A stretch of DNA of 64,000 bases from contig JACATO010002135.1 of NCBI GenBank assembly GCA_018389105.1, forward strand, positions 434,001 to 498,000, in the 5' to 3' direction. Below the pieces are notes generated by a model. The model saw only the letters and a program-made list of their open reading frames with translations, ran no database searches and had not been told where the DNA came from. Source of the stretch: Nautilus pompilius (Eukaryota > Mollusca > Cephalopoda > Nautilida > Nautilidae). Positions 47,351-59,222 of this stretch are shown here, piece by piece. The translations under genes were made by a program, and so were the position numbers. The first letter of the stretch is position 1, and every line of letters starts with the position of its first letter.

Positions 47351-50300
47351 AAAATGCTTTGCCTCTCACAAAATATCAACGGAGACCGTTGATTCGTGGA
47401 AAATTCCTGACATACGGTTTTCTGAACACATATGTATCAAATAAAACTAATCATCAAAAAGAGAATCGTTTCTTCTGTAGGAAATATGAAAAGACTGCAA
47501 ACGCGTTGGCTGTCTGACCCAGAAATATGAATCCTCGTTTTGAATTAATTTCGGAAACCTCTCGGAATTCTGCCCCTTATAAATTAGATCACCTAATACT
47601 TTTGTCCTTAAGTTACTTTCTTTTTAAATTTGAAATTAGTATTTCGAAGGCATACGAATAATTTTCTTGTAGAAATAAAAATATATTCTCTATTGAAAGT
47701 TATCGAGAAAACATTGCTTCAGTCTGTCGCGTTATCGTCCTGACCCTTTGCTGAAGTCATACCTCGTCCATCGACAAAATCGGTGGGAAAATCGAGAATT
47801 ATTTCATGTAAAATAAATTTCTAGATAATAATAATAAAAAAAAAAAATGGCCCCATGGAAAATTTCGGGCTTCGTCGAAATCCAGAGCTTTCTATTGTCA
47901 TCCGGGATTTAGAAAAGGGGAGAACAAGATCGGTGTCACATGACCGGAAATAGGTGCCTGTCCCGAAGAGATTCGCTTCTCGTCGTTGTGACTCGCAGTA
48001 GTTTTCGTGTTATTCTTTGCTCATTTTGTTGTTATAAAAAAAAATGTAAATCTACTTTATATAGCAAAAGGGAAATTAATAAATAACAGGAGAAAACATT
48101 AAAATATAATGAGAGCTCTTTACTTGGTCAGTTTTTAGATAAAATGCAGTGAGCATGTCCCGAATCCATTTTCCGCTTGTTTTATACCACTGACGCTAGG
48201 GGGGGGGGATTTCCGTTACACGCAGACGTCGGCAGAAGGGAGATCTGTTCCCGTATTAATAAACCTAGAAACGTTACAGCAGAAGTTTTAATCGGATGAA
48301 AAACGTAATAACAGCAAGCGTAGTTTGCAAAGAGATGCGAAAATAAACCGCATGGTACATCACCAAAGGTTATCTGTCTTGTCCTTGTTTTCCATTTGAC
48401 GTGCCTTCCATACCAAGCAAGCTGACTTGGATTCTAAACTGTTCGTTACTGGTACATGCACAAAATAAATTGTCTACATATTTATTTTATTAATTAAATA
48501 GGAACCAAAGAAGAAGAAAAAAACTTGCCTGACTTGAAAATTATGATAGTACACCATCATAATGAATCTTTCTGGTTGTTGGTCGCGAACTCGGGGACTT
48601 ATAACTTTAAACGTAGTACACTGTATTAATTTCCATTCTACTGTTGTTTATTAAAAACGAGTTTGCTTACATCAGGCTAAGATATAAACGATTGTGCTAG
48701 TTTTATTGCTGTTCATAACTGAAAATATACTGTGAAAAACGCGAGCATAAAATCAATGATGTGCCAACGCAGATAGATGATCAGGCCCCGGCCAAATTCT
48801 CGTTTCCTGTCACGTGCTAGACGAGCTTTCCGATCCGATATGGCTGACATTTGAATTAATGCAATAGCCGGTCCGCGAGTCTGGGTTACAACGAATTGCG
48901 CTCCTCGGACAGAATGAAAAGTAAACAGCCACCAGAAAGTAAGGATGAACTCTAGGCAGTGATTTTAATTCCAGATGATATTATCTCAAAAGCTTAAGGA
49001 GTCTCCAAAGACGTATTCAGGCAGTCATGAAAAAGAAAAAAAAAGCGAGTATACTAAATATTACTACTTTCTATTTCATTATCTTCATCTTGTATACTGT
49101 ACAATATTTATCTGTTAAATCGTATGTTTCATTAGCTTTGCTTTTCTCTTCCCATCTACAATTGAAATGATGAATAAAAATGTAGCTGGTTTAAAACGTT
49201 TGCAAAGTAATGCATATATCCTGGCAGTTGTACCAATGGAATATTTCACAAACACGATCAACTTAATGGTGCGCGTGGATAGATAGATACCTCGATATCA
49301 GCATGATTTCCATATAATATCTCCATCACAGAGTCTTAGGATTACTTCATGGAGAAACTCTGGCCAAAAGCCGGTTTTCGCTCGAATACTTTCTTGTACA
49401 CATTTCCGACATGCAGCTATTAATTTTCCCAAGTATCGAGAAGGTGAGGAATTCCATTCTTCACTTAAGTCCTTTCGCAACTGCAGAACATTAGTTAGTC
49501 TCCCATTTTCAATCCTTTCGTTTTGTTCATTTCAGACGAGTCCAGAACTGTTGAAACCTGGAGACAGCCAAATCTTCATTTTCGGAATTCAATCCGGCTT
49601 CTCTGCTACTGTTTATTGCGCCTCGCAGGGCCGTCTGGGGTTAGTCCAGTCGCATGATGGAGCCGGCCGGGTCTGCTTTGCAATCGATGCTGATACTGTG
49701 TAGCGAGATGCAATTGAATAGTGCTTTTCTTTTCTAAGATTTCCATCAATTTTAATTAACTTTCTAGCCTGGGACCCATTAAAACAACCCCCCCTGCTTT
49801 TAAATGTCCTCTTCAATAGTTAACTGAATGCGTCAGTGAATCCTTCGCCAGCCCTTTCGCTTTGACCCTAAGATTTAAAATGGTCTCGCAGTCGACCGTG
49901 ATACTGTGTGGAATTGCTGGATTTGTGTAGACTGGAAGCTCGCTTGCTCAATCAATTCGGGGTCGTCGTCGTCGTTCCGAGCCCCCTTACCCGGCAAATC
50001 AGCCCGACCCCGTCTCAGAGGTCTTTTGACGGACGCCTTGGTGACGGAGCTTTGTGTATTAGAACTGTTGTCGGCTGCCAAATACGATCTGATAAGGAAA
50101 TCGGATCGCATCATAATCTTCCCGTCGTCTTCCTCTTTCTCTCTAGCCCCTTTTCCCCGTGGACCCTCTTCTGCCGATCGTCTTGTTTATCCGACACCGA
50201 GAAACTCCAGCTAATCGAACTACTTAACATAAATAATACGACCGGCTCGGGTCGCAGCAATATTGGAAATACGTTCTTCCACAAAAAATATGAAAATGCA
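47351..50300. other. gene-less stretch
   Basis: AT-rich to 49.8 kb. 49.9-50.2 kb is GC-richer with a 138-codon plus-strand frame of unrecognised content. Confidence 0.4.
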
Positions 50301-50307
50301 TACAATA

Positions 50308-50515
50308 TGGTTGGAAGCTCTTGAGCACTGGCCGAGATATACCCGCGAAGCTGCTACCACATGTGCCCGGAAAATCCCTACTAAAAACTCTTTATTTTTT
50401 CAGATGAGAGAGAAAACCGGAGTAATCAGGAAAAAACTCCACAAAGCCGGCTGGTAAAGAACGAGAAGAAATTATGCTAAGGAGTACATCAGAACGAGCC
50501 GGTCCCTAATGAGAT
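50308..50515 (-). mobile_element. SINE copy (core-domain family)
   Basis: On the minus strand the block reads ACTCCGGTTTTCTCTCATCT, then a T-rich-to-A-rich segment and GATTTTCCGGGCACATGTGG, then GCTCAAGAGCTTCCAACC. Every segment has a counterpart at 5640-6075 in the same order (CCGGTTTCC, GATTTTCTGGGTGCATGTGG, CTCAAGAGCCTCCAGCC). The tRNA head is not recognisable. Confidence 0.6.
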
Positions 50516-52560
50516 TTTATTCAATGGAACACCGAGCAACCAATTTACATTTTAAATGGTAGAGTGACTTAATATATATTTTTTAATGGATGATATTTCA
50601 ATGAAAAATTTCTCGTGCGATCATTATTCCAACACATTGCTGAAGTGTGTGTGCCGTGTGTACGTTTTATACATGCGTGCATTAGTAAACTAACTCATGG
50701 GACATTGTATTGTCCGGTCTACACTTTTGTCATCAATGTATATGTAGATTAGTAAAATTTCTCCTTTAGCTTATTCAGAATAATTCGCTGAAGTGAAAAT
50801 CTAAATTATACTCATTCAGAATAACTCAGTCAAGTGGAAATCTACCCTTTAAAACAGTTTTGGATCAAATCAGATTGCTGCCTTCTCCGTTGCTGACTAG
50901 TTTCATAAGATGGTTTTCCTTGATAAATTCGTCTAGTTCTTCCACTTGGCTAGAATACAAAGCTAACTGGGTTTCAAGAAACATCGAAGTCGTCAAAGGA
51001 ATCTGTTTTGTCGTTTGAGGCAATCCAATAATTAATCCCTTTAGCATCTTATTCTGTCGCTAGCCCATAATTCAAATATAGAAAGCAATTAACTTTCTCT
51101 GGAAACAAACAACACCATCGAACGATTTTGTTTATTCAAAATATTGAATTGTTTCCACGTTGCTTAGATTAAAAGTCGACAACACTGCCACTGAGTCTCA
51201 TATTAAACCAATTCCAATTAAAACTAGTTTTAAACTTTGAATAGAATATTGTGTGGGGAGTTCGTTCGAGGGTGAAAATCAACCCAGTCCTGATTCCTTT
51301 TTTTCGTCCAACTTGGTTAAGTTTCCATTTGACATCAAACTAGCACAAATAATCGTTAAGAACTTCAAAATTAAAGCTACGCATTTCTCTGTCTTTCAAA
51401 AAAAACAAAAAAACACAGCAATCAACATTGGAATTTGAAACCTGTTATTTAATTTTTTAAAATGAAATGAAAAAAAAAAATAAAAGACAATAAGAGTACA
51501 TATATTTAACAAGATCGCTGTTGGAATCTATTTAATTCTTACTTTAAACTTCAAATTTAATTCTCAGTATGATTTATCTGAATTCCAGATGATGGATTTC
51601 ACTAAGTATTTACAGTAAATTTTGATTTTGCTCGCATATCACGGTCCAGAAAGGGAAGTCAAGTTCGCTTGATCGTTCATTACCGAATTAATGACCATCC
51701 TTACATGGCATTTACATCACCTTTACTCTTTATTTTTTTTTTTTTGGTACTTTCTGTCAAGTAAATATCACTTTGAAACGTCTCCACCCCCACCTCGATC
51801 TGCGTCGCTGTCGTTTAAGAACCAGACGGATTTTCGTCTAGTTCATGATCGGATTTGGATGACAGATTCAATCAGTCATTGGTTCATCTTTCTCCCTCGT
51901 TAAAACCGAATCTCTTTCTCCAGTCACGTAAAAATGTAACTAACTAAACTCTCTTTCAAAATACCCGCCAAAGCTTCACTTCGCTGGTCTCATGGCGCCT
52001 CCTCCTTTGTTGTTGCAGCTTTGTTTGATAGAACTCCGTCCTCATGATCGACGTAAAAGCTTTGGATGCGAGGTGGTACTTATTTCACGTTGTAAGTGAA
52101 ATATAGTAAAGGTGATGTAAATACCGCGCGTACGCATGGTTTTCGGTCCCGAACAACTTTCTCCACTATCACCTGTCACTTCACTGTTTTAAACCTTCCC
52201 CGCACACTTATAATTTCTTTCACTCTCTCTAACGATATTAAATTCCCATCGAGAATTTTAACCTTCTTCACCTTTACGCATTAATGTATTTGTCTTTTCT
52301 AAATATTTGTATTATCTTTATAAAAATATTTTAAAAAAAAAAAAATGCTTCTCCGAAATACCCAGGATGCTGGCATTAAAAGAGTTAAAGGAATGTTGAG
52401 TACGCGGAGAACATCGGGAGCTTTCCAAGCAGCGATTTCTTAAACCGAAATCCCAGTGCGCTTGTAAATCGAAGGTTTCTCTCTCGCATCCTCCCTCTTC
52501 CTCTTCTTATCCGACGCACGGACTCACATAAATAAGATATAAACAAATAAAAATAGATTT
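50516..52560. other. AT-rich gene-less stretch with small direct duplication
   Basis: At about 50770-50850 a segment of about 39 bp (TTCAGAATAA.TC..) is duplicated in tandem with several differences. Otherwise nothing is recognised. Confidence 0.4.
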
Positions 52561-52600
52561 TATTAAATTTTCCGATCTACGACGAAGACTTCGGTAGGCG

Positions 52601-53043
52601 TGACGTCATACTTACAGATTGGTTTATCGATGACGTACCGGTCGCAGTTTGAGTGAGGCTCCACTAAGTCACCAACGCACACACGGCTACTTTCGCCATT
52701 CCCGCAAAGAAATGCTCCCAACAACAACAACAAAAAAACACCTTGCGGTGAAAAAAAAAAAAAAATGGAGCAAAGGTGAGATAACTTCGGTCGGGGAGGA
52801 GGTGAAGTTATTATTTGTCGCATTAGTAGTAACGGGGAGAGAAAAAAGATGGCGTCCCCGCAATCAGGTTCCAGTACATTCCGCCGGGCTACCGTCTCCC
52901 AGCCCGCGAGGACCTCGTGGCTTCCAAACGAGATGAATGCCGACAGCAGCAGCATCGATCAAAATCTCTTTTTCGCGTCCGCCATTCGGGAAAACACGCG
53001 CTCGCGGTCCCTTTCTTTTTCTTTTCAATCGCCCGACTGCTGA
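52601..53043 (+). promoter_or_regulatory. candidate promoter and 5' coding exon
   Basis: A perfect CRE, TGACGTCA (52601-52608), and a second GATGACGTACC (about 52630) precede a CpG-rich block. There AAAAGATGGCG gives an ATG at 52849 in strong context. The frame runs 64 codons to 53043, begins MASPQSGSSTFRRATVSQPA and includes RSRSLSFSFQSPDC. Ser/Arg-rich composition is compatible with a real disordered N-terminus or with GC-biased chance. A possible early donor (CAG followed by GTTCC, after 52866) is weak. No homologue is recognised. Confidence 0.22.
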
Positions 53044-53136
53044 CACCTTCCTCTCCACGGATGAGAATAGAATGTAGCCCGTGACTCCATCGTCGTTATT
53101 ACGGCTTTGAAATTGATGCGAAGGATATTGTAAGCA

Positions 53137-53295
53137 ATATATATATATATACGCGTGCTTGGTTTGTTCTCCAGAACCACCAGATCGTCGAATGTTTCCA
53201 GACAGCTTCGTTTAACAAGACTGTCGTAGAGAGATCGAACCCACAACCCCCCAGCGGGTCGCAAACCCAGTGACGCTATAGAGCCCTGCCAGAAG
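53137..53295 (-). mobile_element. tRNA-derived SINE with (TA)n tail
   Basis: On the minus strand the head CTATAGCGTCACTGGGTTTG (A box) is followed by a B box, GTGGGTTCGATCTC (53231-53244). A body of about 80 bp follows, and the end is a (TA)n tract at 53137-53151. The short length (about 160 bp) and intact box spacing fit a compact tRNA-type SINE or a 3'-truncated one. Confidence 0.55.
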
Positions 53296-56274
53296 AAACA
53301 AACACCTATGGAGCGAACGTAATATTCATTGTGATACTATGCACAGAGGAATATACAAAACAGCAGAAAGCATTAGATTAATGGCTGGAAGCCTTTTCAA
53401 GGGCGTCATGAGTGTTTGGCGCAAAGGTTCAGTACGTTATTTTCCCGTTAAGTCTCCTACGTTATGTGGGAGGAAGTCCTTCGTTCTGCAGTTTACGGTG
53501 ACGATATTATCGGACGTGTTTAAGCGGATTTACTACTGAGAGTGGGGTGGTGTGTCCTGGGTGCCCAAAGAAGAACCTTCAGCCGCTTCCATAGGTTTTG
53601 AGGGCGCAATCTTCTGCAGCAAACGTGACTTGAACCGAGGAGCCCCATCTCGGAAAAGTAGCCCAAGAAAGTCATCGAGAGGGAAAGCGCATCCGACAGA
53701 GTTCAGACCTCCCTCGACGAACAGCGGGGCCAGCGTTTCAGATATCTGCCCAACACCGTCAGGCAGGCCCCATGGAATGCCCCAAACAGGTTCATCCATT
53801 CGACGTAGGCCGATGAAACTGAATCTCGTGACAGTGAACAGAATGAACGCCTAAGACACCACGGGTCCGGTATCGCTTCCTCAGGCAACGAAATCTGTTC
53901 TTCACAACGGCTTCCGTAACCAGAGCTATGGATCAACTGTAGCCCGGTTTAAGCGATTAACGTCAAGCTCTAAGCTGAAACCTTTGCCTCCGATGGCCGT
54001 CCTGGTCTATGGCTGACGTCGCATTTACTTCTCACCGCCTCATTGCTCACTTTGTGATCAGTCTGACCGTTCAAACATCCGACCTCTTATACCACGAGCA
54101 CCACCTGTACGGCGCATCTGTAACACGTGACTTGCGACGCTACCATTTACCGAGTGTTCAATTTTAAAATAAAAACGCAAACAAATATCAACTTGTATTT
54201 TATAAAAAATAGGACAGAAATTATAGAAAGTAGACGAATAAGTCAGATACTGTTACTAAGGTTATGGGAGATGCTAGAACAGTATACCTTCTGTAAAGAA
54301 TACATCACCAATATTTTCCGTTCTTATACAAAGTAATGCCCTTTGAAAAGTAAAGAGAATTTTTTTACCTGACAAGAATACAGGTAAACAGAATTTTGGA
54401 GAACAAGGCAGTTAACTTTTAATTCGAAAGTGAGGTAATTCGATTCGCTAATTCTGTAATGCAGTGTATTTTTTTAAATAAAAAATAATTTTAATTCTGA
54501 AAACTACAAGATCGTTTTACAGCTCTGTAATAATACAACAGTAATAAGGCCCACTTTGATCTTAAATAAGGGACAATCTAACAGGCTCGGTTCTTTTCAA
54601 ACACACAGATAGTAAACAGCATGATATAAGATTCTAAAGATGGTTTCACGCCATTTACCATAAATGGGAACCATCGCGTGACGGATAACGAGTTGTTAAA
54701 ATTCTAATCTTGGGACGAAGCACTTTTAGGTTTGGCTCTCTTCTGAGACTGTTCACTGAGACTGACATTTCCTTGATCCGAGCTGGTTCGGTTCGCGCTG
54801 AAATTAGCTGCTTGTCGATAAAAACCATATTTCAAGAATAATTTTCTACATCTCCGTGGCCTACAGTAAGATATATGGCTTATAAGAGACTAAATTCCAT
54901 CTGACGCAACGCCCCGTTTTTTGTTAAAGATTTTTTTTAAATAGTAGTAAAGAAAGAAACCTTGGATTAATTACTCTTTTTGCTTTAAATATTGCCAGCG
55001 TCTTGCCATAGCAGCTGAAGCTAATTCCAGTTCAGATGAAGATGCGAAAATGCTGCTTTAATCGAAACTACTGAACGTGATCAGCTATGATTCTGTCTCT
55101 GTTCTTCCCTTAAATAATAATTAATTCCAGGTTGGTGGCTTCTTTCTTTCTTTAGATCTCCGTTCGCCCCGATATCTGTAACCTTCAGCTAATCCAGTTA
55201 TCTCTGTCCGCCCATCACAGGACTCTTAGCAGGAATGGGCATTTAAAAAATAATGAGTGTCCATGCAGGAGCGGACGAACAACCCCACTGCAGTTTCACG
55301 GAATGATGCTGAGAGGTTTTGTGCCGTCGGCTGGTAGACTTAACCCTGTCTCTATAAATCGTCGTGGTTAATTTCGAAGAAATTTCAATAACTTTCAGCT
55401 ACTTTTCGAGAGCTCGCGTGGTTTGACGGCGTAGCTCTCTTGTCAAGGAGACCGGAAAGACTACTGAACAACATCGTCCAAATTATCATTTCCTTTCAAT
55501 AATCTAAAAAAAACCTTTCTTAATAGCATTTTTGTTTTCTAACCACGCGACACAGAAGGCACGAAATGTGTCGGGGTTTCACTAAAATGGTAACCGATCG
55601 AACGTCTCTGTATTTCTCGGGTTACTTTCAGCGTTAAAACGAAAATCGAGGCACCAGAAATATTATGAGCGCACGGCGGAGAGTCTTCTTTTACACTAAC
55701 ATCAAACCATCCCCTTTTTACATTTACTTTTGTATTACAAACGTGAAGCTGCCATCTGAGTAGCAGCGCAAAGCTTCATTCCACCTCTTCCATCCTGCCC
55801 ACTCAAAAAAAACCCACAAAACAACCGTTCTCTTCGTTCTTTACATACTTGAAGGGCCAGGTGTACTTCAGTAAACCTGTCGGCATCACCAGTAAATAGG
55901 TTTGAATGAGAAACCTGGTAAAATACTTCTATGGAATCTGAAACAGAATATAAGTCGGAAATCGAATTTGTTGAAGGCAGTCTTCTGCGTACGACAACCA
56001 GATCGTAACTAATTAGAAAATGTATCGATATTACTATAGATTCTTAAATGTCTGTATGTTTTTGTTTTTTTATTGGGAGTAGGAAGATAGTTCAAATCTG
56101 GGGCTCCGTAATAAACACTATTTAGTCTAATGACCTATTAAAATATATCAAATTTGTGACGTTTTTAGACAAAATAGCACTGATAAAAAAGAAACTAATT
56201 GATCTGCTCAGTTTATACATTTAAAAGAAAAACGATTTTGACAAAATCTTTAAAGTTACCAAATTCTCAAATTA
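53296..56274. other. gene-less stretch
   Basis: 53.5-54.1 kb is GC-richer with overlapping minus-strand frames (88 and 77 codons) of unrecognised content. The remainder is AT-rich. Confidence 0.4.
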
Positions 56275-57331
56275 TTACTTTGTTACAAAAGTTCTGTCGG
56301 TTTTCGTACCGCGACAATGAGACTTCATATCGTCGCTGAACGTGAAGTTTATTAATCAAAGTAACTTCCATTACAATCAATGCGCTTCTGCCAACAAGGT
56401 ATAAGAGCATTTATACCATTTTGAAAAAATCCTGTATTTCTCGAGTCAATAAACTGTTGGAAGGCAGTTTCCATTGCTGCTTGGTTTGAGAAGGATTTCA
56501 TATGGCGGAAGCTGTCAAGGTGTTTGAAAGGTGGTGAAAGGTCTGGTGAATGGGCTGGGAGAGGGAGAACTTAGTACCCACAACGTGTTCAGTTTCTGAA
56601 GAGTCACTTTTGCAACATGAGGACGAGCATTGTCTTGGAGCAGGATTGGGGCTCGATTCACCAATTCCAGCTGTTGTTGGGAGAGTTTCTGATGAACAAC
56701 GTTTAATTCATGGCAATACCTTTCAGCTGTGATGGTTTTTGTTTTTTTATGACAAGCGAAGAGCAGATCTCCATTGTTGTTCATTCAAATTGTGAGGCAC
56801 CCACCTGTCAAGCCTTTTCACCTTTTCGATTGTGTCAAGATGCCGGGAAACAGTTGCAGTGCTTACGTCAGGCTGTCAGCAATTTCTCACACTGTATTTC
56901 TTGGATCGACTTCAGGTGGGGCTTTCAGACGGTCATCATCACAGCTGGAAGGACGTTCGATACGTTCCTTATCTTCGAGGCTCACATCTCCTGATCGAAA
57001 CTTTGCCAACCATCGTTGTACTGTGCGCTCATTTTCCGTGTCCTCGCCCCATGCTGGCTTAATGTCACGAGTCGCCTCGCTCGCTTCGTGGCCCGGTTTG
57101 GACTCGTGAAGCAAAATGGCACGAAAAACGTTCCTATCTAAGCTTCACTCAGAACCCTAAAAGGAATATCCATTTTGTGATTTTTAAAAAGGTAAAATCT
57201 GCATAATGTATGCCAAAGTACGCGCTACAAAACGATATATAACTTACCTAGAAACACCTTCACAACCAGGCAAAAAATGAACCCCAAATTAACATAATAT
57301 AAAAACGGCCAAAACTTTTGTTACGACCTGA
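56275..57331 (-). mobile_element. mariner element (irritans-like), internally deleted, copy 1
   Basis: Flanked by TA at 56273-56274 and 57332-57333. Terminal repeats are about 30 bp: TTACTTTGTTACAAAAGTTC on the left, and, read inward from the right, TCAGGTCGTAACAAAAGTTT; both continue into CGGTTTT or CCGTTTT. Length is 1057 bp against the usual 1.25-1.3 kb, because the middle of the transposase is deleted. Copy 2 at 61455 has the same deletion and is inverted relative to this one. Confidence 0.9.
56350..57114 (-). pseudogene. mariner transposase remnant, copy 1
   Basis: The N-terminal part (57114-56887) begins MLHESKPGHEASEATRDIKP and has ERTVQRWLAKFRSGD, which is the paired-like DNA-binding domain, then stops. 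In other frames VSRHL-like and DRWVPHNLNEQQ follow. The catalytic first Asp (TCDEKW region) lies in the deleted segment. The remainder (56784-56515) shows ITAERYCHELNVVHQKLSQQ and ILLQDNARPHVAKVTLQKLN with the second catalytic Asp. The frame then slips before the third. Family proteins are about 345 residues. This copy cannot encode an active enzyme. Confidence 0.85.
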
Positions 57332-58425
57332 TAGAACAGTCTAAATAACAGTCCTGATTGTATTTAAGTTATCTAATATCATTGTCGCTATTCTTCAAAA
57401 TTGGAGCTTTGTAAGATTCAGAAGATCTCTTCCTAAGGTGAAATTTCCAGAAATGCAGCTAGGTTTGAAGACGGTGGCGTGTTAAATTTAAAACTGTCCT
57501 GGAGATGACGAGAAAGCAGCAGACCTATGTAGTTAGGGCGTGGCCAGGTTCTGAATCATGTCTTCCACGTCATTTATTTAGTGAACCAGGTGCCTTTGAT
57601 ACTGAGCGCCAGATACTCGGGTTGCTCGGAATTCTGCTGCTAACGGTAAACCGAATAAAAACAAACAATAATTAAAATGTGCAGTTCCATTCGTTCTGAA
57701 GATCCGGAAGAAAGAAAAAAAACCTATCTACAAATATTATTGGCTCAAAAGTTTCGGCTTTACAGGCGAGGTCCTTTGTTCTTTTTTCACCTGTTAATTA
57801 CATTCGAAGATGAGGCAGCGCCTGACATGCGGCAATTATAGTTCTACTTCGCAGAGATTTATCTGATGTCGTCCAAGATCAGAAGTTTGATCTGGATGGC
57901 GGAGCGCTCGATCGATGGCGTGTGGAAAATCTCTATTAGAGCAGAGCTTCGATGGCTTTTATCACGATTAAAAAAATATCGACTACTGTAGCGCTACGCC
58001 AAGGTTTTTCAACGTATACGGGAATATATAATAAACAGTGTCGAAAAGAAAATGGAAAACAGGATTATTATCAGTTATGACTAACGATGGCACGTGTGAA
58101 ATAATTCCGATTAGCATTAATGCGATGACGGATGTGATTTGAAGTACACAGGAATACATCTGCTGCCCTTACCTTTGGTAGTTGTAATTAACTGGCTGAT
58201 ATATATATTAATATATACAATATTAATGAAGGTCGCGCCAACATTCGGAGTCTTTTGTTAACACACACAAAATAGCCGAGGGATGCTAAAGGTTTGGAGT
58301 CCGGGGTACACGTTGTCAAAATTGTTACAGGTGACACAAACGTAATCCTCCATTAAGTGCTTCGCTTTAAAGATTTTAAAATCCAACGTAGAAAACACGT
58401 GAAGAACATACAGGTGAAAATACCT
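57332..58425. other. gene-less stretch
   Basis: AT-rich DNA between the mariner copy and the 113-bp array. Nothing recognised. Confidence 0.45.
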
Positions 58426-58990
58426 GTACCTGTTTAAAATATTATTAGGACGCTATATCCAACAATTACTGGAGTCTCCACCGGTAGGGCGCAGCAGACG
58501 CTTGTCACGTGACCGGAGAGGCTCCGTGTTTGGGTGCAGTACCTGTTTAAAATATTATTAGGACGCTATATCCAACAATTACTGAAGTCTCCACCGGTAG
58601 GGCGCAGCAGACGCTTGTCACGTGACCGGAGAGGCTCCGTGTTTGGGTGCAGTACCTGTTTAAAATGTTATTAGGACGCTATATCCAACAATTACTGAAG
58701 TCTCCACCGGTAGGGCGCAGCAGACGCTTGTCACGTGACCGGAGAGGCTCCGTGTTTGGGTGCAGTACCTGTTTAAAATATTATTAGGACGCTATATCCA
58801 ACAATTACTGGAGTCTCCACCGGTAGGGCGCAGCAGACGCTTGTCACGTGACCGGAGAGGCTCCGTGTTTGGGTGCAGTACCTGTTTAAAATATTATTAG
58901 GACGCTATATCCAACAATTACTGGAGTCTCCACCGGTAGGGCGCAGCAGACGCTTGTCACGTGACCGGAGAGGTTCCGTGTTTGGGTGCA
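58426..58990 (+). repeat. 113-bp tandem array, 5 copies, each with a perfect E-box
   Basis: Unit starts fall at 58426, 58539, 58652, 58765 and 58878, exactly 113 bp apart, ending at 58990. Only about four variable sites are seen (CTGGAG/CTGAAG, AATATT/AATGTT, GGCTCC/GGTTCC). Each unit carries GTCACGTGAC (58504-58513 and every 113 bp after), the extended CACGTG E-box bound by USF and MiT/TFE-type bHLH factors. CCACCGGTAGGGCGCAGCAG lies upstream of it. The unit looks like a core-promoter fragment rather than low-complexity DNA. Confidence 0.95.
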
Positions 58991-58992
58991 GG

Positions 58993-59222
58993 ATGGCGCC
59001 AGCGAAGTTGAAACCGTTACAATTCTCAACGTTTGGCAATCAATTGGCCGACTATATTCCCAGGCTGCTGGCAGACCAGGGCAAAGATCGTACATTTTTT
59101 AAAAGATGAGCGGATTGGATAAATGCTCATGTGGAACGGAGTTGTCACTGCTACCCAGAACCAACTGCGCTCGTTGCAGTCAGAGGAATTGTCCAGATGA
59201 ACCATCAGAAATTATTAAGTAG
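58993..59222 (+). CDS. two small overlapping frames after the E-box array (unrecognised)
   Basis: The last 113-bp unit runs straight into GGATGGCGCC. The first frame (58993-59109, 38 codons) begins MAPAKLKPLQFSTFGNQLAD and ends TFFKR. A second frame overlaps its stop as ATGA and runs 59106-59222 (38 codons): MSGLDKCSCGTELSLLPRTN, then CARCSQRNCPDEPSEIIK. It has five Cys in a C-x-C-x11-C-x2-C-x4-C pattern, which could bind zinc. Neither is recognised. They may be one gene broken by a frameshift, a first exon, or chance. The start at 58993 was chosen for its GGATGGCG context just after the array. Confidence 0.25.

Noticed and set aside
50770-50850. Tandem duplication of about 39 bp as a minisatellite
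   Set aside because: There are only two diverged copies. It is noted within the surrounding stretch but too small for a separate call.
53533-53936. Minus-strand frames of 88 and 77 codons as a possible gene
   Set aside because: They overlap each other in different frames, lack recognised motifs and have no exon signals. The B-box-like GGTTCAAGTCAC inside hints at repeat origin but is too weak to call.
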